From positions 1 to 64,000 of the forward strand of contig DUNO01000061.1 in NCBI GenBank assembly GCA_012839295.1: 64,000 nt of DNA, written 5' to 3'. The stretch is from Clostridiales bacterium (GTDB taxonomy: Bacteria; Bacillota; Clostridia; Lachnospirales; Lachnospiraceae). Shown one piece after another: positions 59,651 through 64,000 of this stretch; the first letter of the stretch is position 1; each line of letters starts with the position of its first letter. Position numbers and translations under genes: made by a program. The notes under the pieces are model-generated. The model saw nothing but the letters and a program-made list of their open reading frames with translations, searched no databases and was not told the DNA's origin.

Positions 59651-60697
59651 ATGGGTTTATTTTCAAAACAATTTGCAAATGTTGTGGAATGGCAGGAATT
59701 CCGCGAGGATATGATTTTCTATAAATGGCACAATGATGAAATCAAAAAAGGCAGCCGTTTGATTATCCGCCCGGGACAGGACGCCGTATTCCTCTATAAC
59801 GGAAAAATCGAAGGTATTTTCAAGGATGAGGGCGACTATGATATCGAATCACAGATTATCCCCTTCCTTTCCACCCTGTCAGGCTTCAAATTCGGCTTCA
59901 ACAGCGGGATGCGTGCCGAGGTCTTATTTATTAACACAAAGGAATTTATCGTAAAATGGGGAACGCAGAATGCCATCAACATCCCCACCTCCCAATTGCC
60001 CGGCGGCATGCCGATCCGTGCAAACGGCACCTTTACCTTTAAGGTAGCAGATTACGTTAAATTGATTGATAAAATTGCAGGCGTAAAGGATTCCTATCTT
60101 GTGGAGGATGTAAGGCTGCGTATTGTAACCATCCTTGACCAGCTTCTTATGAAGTGGATCAGTAAGGAAGGAAAGGATATGTTTAACCTTCAGGCCAATT
60201 CCTTTGACATATCCTCCGGAATACGTACTGATTTGGATATGCAGCTCTTTGACAGCGGCCTCACTGTAACCGGCTTTAACATCATGAGCTTTACTTATCC
60301 TGAAGAAGTCCAGAAGATGATTAACAAAAATGCTTCCTTTAGCATGGTAGGCGATGTGAACCGCTACCAGCAGATGGCCATGACGGAGGGTATCGCAGGC
60401 GGCCAGGTAAAGGGCGGCGGCGTTGCCTCCGATATGGCAGGCATGATGATGGGCATGAATATGGCTAACCAGATGATGCAGAATATAAACCAGATGAACC
60501 AACAAGGAAAAATGAAGGATGAATCCTTCATTCAGCAAAATGGTACCGCCCAGCCAAACGGGGGCGCTGCTCCTAACGGTGGCAATGTAAATCCCGGCCA
60601 GGCTGCTCCCGCCGGTACAAAGCCAAACTTCTGTCCAAATTGCGGTACAAAGACCGGGGAAGGGAACTTTTGCTCTAATTGTGGACAGAAGCTTTAA
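59651..60697 (+). CDS. SPFH-domain protein with zinc ribbon (YdjI-like)
   Basis: This 348-aa protein begins MGLFSKQFANVVEWQEFRED and has a flotillin-like SPFH domain (about 30-230). A Met/Gln/Asn-rich linker (MMGMNMANQMMQNINQMNQQ) and a C-terminal zinc ribbon (FCPNCGTKTGEGNFCSNCG) follow. It matches YdjI-type proteins, which in Bacillus localise PspA to the membrane. GGAGG lies before ATG 59651. It ends the cluster. Confidence 0.9.
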   Translation: MGLFSKQFANVVEWQEFREDMIFYKWHNDEIKKGSRLIIRPGQDAVFLYNGKIEGIFKDEGDYDIESQIIPFLSTLSGFKFGFNSGMRAEVLFINTKEFIVKWGTQNAINIPTSQLPGGMPIRANGTFTFKVADYVKLIDKIAGVKDSYLVEDVRLRIVTILDQLLMKWISKEGKDMFNLQANSFDISSGIRTDLDMQLFDSGLTVTGFNIMSFTYPEEVQKMINKNASFSMVGDVNRYQQMAMTEGIAGGQVKGGGVASDMAGMMMGMNMANQMMQNINQMNQQGKMKDESFIQQNGTAQPNGGAAPNGGNVNPGQAAPAGTKPNFCPNCGTKTGEGNFCSNCGQKL

Positions 60698-60800
60698 GAT
60701 CGGGTAGGAGGCTAACCATTATTTGATTAGCCGGCCTCCCACACCGCACATACGCACTATTCGTTACACGGCAGTTCCTTAGTTTTCAAAGATTTTCAGA

Positions 60801-60848
60801 TAATAGTCAGACATATTGGTGTATCCTAGTCTGGCTATTATTTTATTT
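60801..60848 (+). terminator. Terminator of the PspA-SPFH cluster
   Basis: TAATAGTCAGAC and GTCTGGCTATTA pair with one G-U around a 16-base loop and are followed by TTTTATTT. A second hairpin (GAGGCTAA...TTAGCCGGCCTC) lies just after the stop at 60697. Confidence 0.75.
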
Positions 60849-60908
60849 GTCAGCACACTATTCCGCATTTTCGCTGTTCTCCAATGACTTTTGCGACAGT
60901 TTGCCATT

Positions 60909-61262
60909 TCATACCCCTTCCAGCTCTAAAAAGTCCGCTACCTTCATACATCTTGGACGTTCTATATCCAGGCAAAGGAAGTCCTTATCCCCTGTCAATA
61001 TGATATCTACATCAGCGATAATAGCGGCGTTAAGTATTGGTTGATCTTTCGTGTCCCGTATCAGCTTTTCAGCATAATAAACTGCAGGAACCAGCTCATA
61101 AGTCAACTCAGCCAGAAGAACTTCCGCATCCGGAAGCTTTTCTGGCTTCTTTCGATTCAATACCTCTCTTAACTCAAATATATTGCGATCACACAAAATC
61201 ATATCATGGCGTTCAGTGACATATAGAAGCGCTTGGGCAACACATCATCTTCATTATACACG
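60909..61262 (-). pseudogene. PIN-domain toxin, N-terminus deleted
   Basis: The frame has QALLYVTERHDMILCDRNIF, ELREVLNRKKPEKLPDA, KDQPILNAAIIADVDIILTG and DKDFLCLDIERP, the later parts of a PIN toxin. The first strand with its catalytic Asp (normally about 25 residues before QALLYV) is missing. The frame runs into a TGA inside the AbrB gene at about 61240. A start at ATG 61202 is possible but gives 97 aa. It looks inactivated by a deletion that also removed the antitoxin end. Confidence 0.7.
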
Positions 61263-61465
61263 CCGATTTCCTCGGCGACACCTTCAAATGCTTTTTGGGC
61301 TTTATATATTGCCTGCGCTGATGCATTGTCAATTACAATCTCACCGTTTGAGTTTTGGAAAAACAAAACTTTATCGCCCGATTTCAATCCAAGAAGTCTA
61401 CGTATTTCAATCGGAACCGTAATTTGTCCGTTGGCAGAGATTTTAGCTAAATTCATGAAAATCAT
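61199..61465 (-). CDS. AbrB-family antitoxin, C-terminus altered
   Basis: This 88-aa protein has an AbrB/MazE domain (LAKISANGQITVPIEIRRLL, then GDKVLFFQNSNGEIVI) and the toxin-binding helix AIYKAQKAFEGVAEEIG. After VYNEDDV the tail LPKRFYMSLNAMI is out-of-frame toxin sequence, so a deletion joined the two genes. The DNA-binding part is intact and may still repress. The start may be ATG 61465 or three codons later. Confidence 0.75.
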   Translation of the reverse strand: MIFMNLAKISANGQITVPIEIRRLLGLKSGDKVLFFQNSNGEIVIDNASAQAIYKAQKAFEGVAEEIGVYNEDDVLPKRFYMSLNAMI

Positions 61466-61682
61466 TCTTTCTTTAAACCTAAAGAATTCTTTATATTTAT
61501 TATACTCAAATATATCTGATAATTCGACTTATTCACAGAATTTATTTGCCAAACCCATAGAACTCACCAGATTTTTGGATCCTTCATTTATGGCAGTTAT
61601 AAGAAAAGATGAATTTTTTCTCCATCGATGCAGCGAATGTTATACTTGGAAAAGGCAAGCCAAGAGAAGCCCGAAGCATAAC

Positions 61683-61737
61683 AAAAAGATAGGCCGTCTC
61701 TCTTCATTCATTCCGAGAACCCGGCCTATCTTTTTTA
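61683..61737. terminator. Bidirectional terminator
   Basis: AAAAGATAGGCCG pairs with CGGCCTATCTTTT at a distance of 26 bases, with U-runs on both sides. On the minus strand it ends the ABC transporter operon ten bases past the permease stop. Confidence 0.8.
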
Positions 61738-61746
61738 ATTACTTAC

Positions 61747-63897
61747 CTACCATCCTAAATCCTTCTTCACCTTATCCGGCACCTTATCCTTCAATATCCT
61801 GTAGGAAAAGCTCTCCGCAAGCCCGTTCTCCCCAAGCCGGTAGGTCACATACACCTCGATATTAGGCTCAACCACCACATACGCCATATTATCCCGGCAA
61901 TATTCCATTGGCAGAAGGGCTGGCAGAAGCCCAAGGATATCCTCTTTTTCCGTATATGACAGCGGCTCATATGCCTGTACATTCACCGCATCCCCTTCCT
62001 TAACTTCATATGTGTATGTACGTTCCATTTGCTTCCTATCGTAAATTGATATTTCCACAACATTATCTATATCAATCTTTTTTGTCACATCAAAACCACG
62101 CTCTGCTAAAAAAGCTAAGGATTTTACAAAGGACGGATAAACATGATATCCATTATACCCGACATAATTATTCTTCCCAAAAAGATTCCTTTCAAAGGTC
62201 AGAGTTGCTACAGGGGCCCCGGAAGCCATCTCATCCAAGGTCAGATTTTTTAATTCCTCCTTGTATATCTGTATGAATTCCTCCACACTATCCCCTACCA
62301 GGCTAAAGCGGTAATCCTCCCTGGAATATCTATTGTTGGATATATAATTCAAAATATCCATTTCATACGCCACTGAAATCCGGTCAATACTTCCCTTCTT
62401 CCATTGGTAAACCATATAATGGGTTTCCTTGTAGCCCTGGTCCGAATATACCTCATTCAGTAAATCCTTACAATCCTTTAATCTGATGCCATAGCAACGG
62501 TAGGCTGTCTTTCCGCTCTTTAAGGTATATTTAACATAATAGCTGAAAGCCTCCTTATCTATCTCATGGGAGTAGTAGTCGCTTCTGCCTGCCCTGCCTA
62601 TCCCACGCTTGGATCCAATTTTAGCTATTTCATAAGCTGCATGGAAATCCTTCAGCTCCATGTTGGCAAGTTCATATTCTGCCGTTCCCCAGTATTTCAT
62701 TTCTCTTTCGCTTACATCATAGTAATTCATTCCCCCGTCAATCCCGGCAATAGCTACACTGATGCTCCGGATCTCATCCTTCTCCGGCAGATATCTGTCA
62801 TAGCCAAATACATCAAGCTGTAAAGCCCCTGCGATTACGCCGACCAGCACTGCACATACAAGCATCTGCAGCTTATGCTGGAAGGCACGCTTGATATCAA
62901 ACTCGTACAGGACCTGGATCAATCCATAGCTGATGATGAAGGCAAATACGGTGCCAAAGATAAACCATGCATTATGTCCGAGGGAAACCACATTTTTCAG
63001 GAATATTCCTCCGCCCAGGGACAGGGGAACCACCAGGAAAAATCTGATGATGGGCTTCGCTGCTGCGAAGGTCATTGATTTGCCCGCTGTCTCGGAAGGG
63101 CGTTTTCTGTATAACAGTATTGCCAGGCCAAATAAGACCAGGGTAATTGCACAGGTAATAACAATTCCATAGATGTACCTGGAGCCTTTCAGGGATCCAA
63201 ATGCTATATTGACATAATTTTCAATCGGTGAAAGGAAGGAACTGATGCCCATGGTTTCCCTCCGCGTAAAATAAGAGGAAAAAAAGCTTAAGCACAGGGC
63301 ATTTTTTAGTTCCCGTACAGCGGGGACATACACCAGGAATACCCCTGTCCCGCAAATACTGATGATTAAATTACCTGTAAGCATCACCGCTATAATTGTC
63401 ACGGTATAGATCAGGCAGAAGAATAGCAGGTTAATTCCTATGCCGGCCAATGCAGCCAGCACTATCTCCTGATTGATGTAATCGTTGGCTTTCAATACGA
63501 TCAGGCTTAAGCACAGGCTTATGACATAGGGAATAAAATAAATGAAGATTCCATTCAGATAGGAGGCCAGGAACAATACTTCCCTCCTTACGGGAATACT
63601 GTGGTAAAAATCCACCTTTTTTCTGGAATGGAGATAGTAGAAGCCGCTCAAACCGCATACAACTGCACATAGGATTACAACAAAAATTGTTATATCATTC
63701 CGGCTTCCGACCATGCCCGTCAGTTGGTCCAGCTCCCATTCCAATTCCAGGCTTGCTCCGCCCCGGAAATTGCTGACTTGGATGGCACATAGGATAGGAA
63801 ATAGTATGATAAAAGTCAGGGCAGAAAGCACAATACTCCATATCCTTCTTTTCCCATCCTCCTGCAATAATTTAATAAATGAGTTTTTTGATGTCAT
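61747..63897 (-). CDS. ABC transporter permease (DUF6449-like)
   Basis: This 716-aa protein has about ten membrane helices in its first 380 residues (RIWSIVLSALTFIILFPILC near the start; HSIPVRREVLFLASYLNGIF) and a large soluble C-terminal domain (about 390-716). The pattern fits two-component exporters in which the ATPase gene is just upstream and overlapping, often linked to peptide antibiotic sensing. ATG 63897 overlaps the ATPase gene by 26 bases. The substrate is unknown. Confidence 0.8.
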   Translation of the reverse strand: MTSKNSFIKLLQEDGKRRIWSIVLSALTFIILFPILCAIQVSNFRGGASLELEWELDQLTGMVGSRNDITIFVVILCAVVCGLSGFYYLHSRKKVDFYHSIPVRREVLFLASYLNGIFIYFIPYVISLCLSLIVLKANDYINQEIVLAALAGIGINLLFFCLIYTVTIIAVMLTGNLIISICGTGVFLVYVPAVRELKNALCLSFFSSYFTRRETMGISSFLSPIENYVNIAFGSLKGSRYIYGIVITCAITLVLFGLAILLYRKRPSETAGKSMTFAAAKPIIRFFLVVPLSLGGGIFLKNVVSLGHNAWFIFGTVFAFIISYGLIQVLYEFDIKRAFQHKLQMLVCAVLVGVIAGALQLDVFGYDRYLPEKDEIRSISVAIAGIDGGMNYYDVSEREMKYWGTAEYELANMELKDFHAAYEIAKIGSKRGIGRAGRSDYYSHEIDKEAFSYYVKYTLKSGKTAYRCYGIRLKDCKDLLNEVYSDQGYKETHYMVYQWKKGSIDRISVAYEMDILNYISNNRYSREDYRFSLVGDSVEEFIQIYKEELKNLTLDEMASGAPVATLTFERNLFGKNNYVGYNGYHVYPSFVKSLAFLAERGFDVTKKIDIDNVVEISIYDRKQMERTYTYEVKEGDAVNVQAYEPLSYTEKEDILGLLPALLPMEYCRDNMAYVVVEPNIEVYVTYRLGENGLAESFSYRILKDKVPDKVKKDLGW

Positions 63898-64000
63898 AAC
63901 CGACTACCTCCGTTTCACTAACAAAGATTTCTTCCAGCGATAATGGGATAACTTCCGAGAAAACCGGAGCCGCCTTTTCCATACGCTTTTCCACTTCTTC
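63872..64000 (-). CDS. ABC transporter ATP-binding protein (C-terminal end only)
   Basis: The window shows only the last 42 codons: KRMEKAAPVFSEVIPLSLEE and IFVSETEVVGYDIKKLIY. This is the typical C-terminus of the ATPase partner of such permeases. No ATPase motifs are visible because the gene continues beyond 64000. The identification rests on this tail and the overlap with the permease. Confidence 0.65.
   Translation of the reverse strand, partial: EEVEKRMEKAAPVFSEVIPLSLEEIFVSETEVVGYDIKKLIY

Overview
The window looks like the chromosome of an anaerobic low-to-moderate GC Firmicute, most likely a Lachnospiraceae-type Clostridia. The evidence is the gene order of the S10-spc-alpha ribosomal supercluster ending in rplQ-ecfA1-ecfA2-ecfT-truA-rplM-rpsI, a KOW RNA-binding gene between map and infA, the zinc type of S14, and clostridial-style promoters and AGGAGG ribosome binding sites. 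This is inference from gene content and order; no species is claimed.

Positions 1 to about 29,536 are the right-hand part of a tailed-phage (siphovirus-like) prophage. Lytic genes run on the minus strand, so the map reads right to left. It starts with an integrase, an ImmA-type protease and a CI-like repressor on the plus strand. Facing them are operator repeats, two small HTH regulators, several tiny early genes and a lone plus-strand Cas2-like gene. Next come a tandem AbrB regulator and a recombination module (Rad50-like ATPase, RecT, MBL hydrolase, ERCC4 nuclease). A DUF927 helicase is followed by a 250-bp cluster of ten GTTCCCA sites that looks like a replication origin. After that lie a VRR-NUC nuclease, a 769-aa protein carrying an RNA polymerase alpha-CTD-like domain, cytosine and adenine DNA methylases separated by cysteine-rich mini-proteins, a class-II tRNA-like gene, a second tyrosine recombinase, a DUF1492-type regulator, a roughly 290-nt structured noncoding region with another tRNA-like gene, and then terminases, portal, head, connector and tail genes. 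The tail chaperone pair appears to use a +1 frameshift. The left end of the prophage is outside the window. The right end is a tRNA or tmRNA 3' fragment at 29511-29536.

From 29.6 to 54 kb is the chromosomal translation cluster, all on the minus strand. It begins at a good promoter with a roughly 300-nt leader before rpsJ and runs through the S10, spc and alpha operons (with rpoA), the ECF transporter core, truA, an inserted mgtC-like gene, and rplM-rpsI with their own promoter. A frameshifted adenine methylase pseudogene sits between rpsI and the phage attachment site.

From 54 to 64 kb are housekeeping and accessory genes: a membrane-anchored protein of unknown function, a flavodoxin-like remnant, an rRNA methyltransferase-like gene, a membrane-stress cluster (PspA, zinc ribbon protein, TPM protein, SPFH protein) like Bacillus ydjFGHI, a decayed AbrB/PIN toxin-antitoxin pair, and the end of an ABC transporter operon.

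The least ordinary items are the structured RNA plus tRNA-like genes next to the packaging genes, the phage protein with an alpha-CTD copy, the iteron cluster, and the solitary Cas2-like gene.
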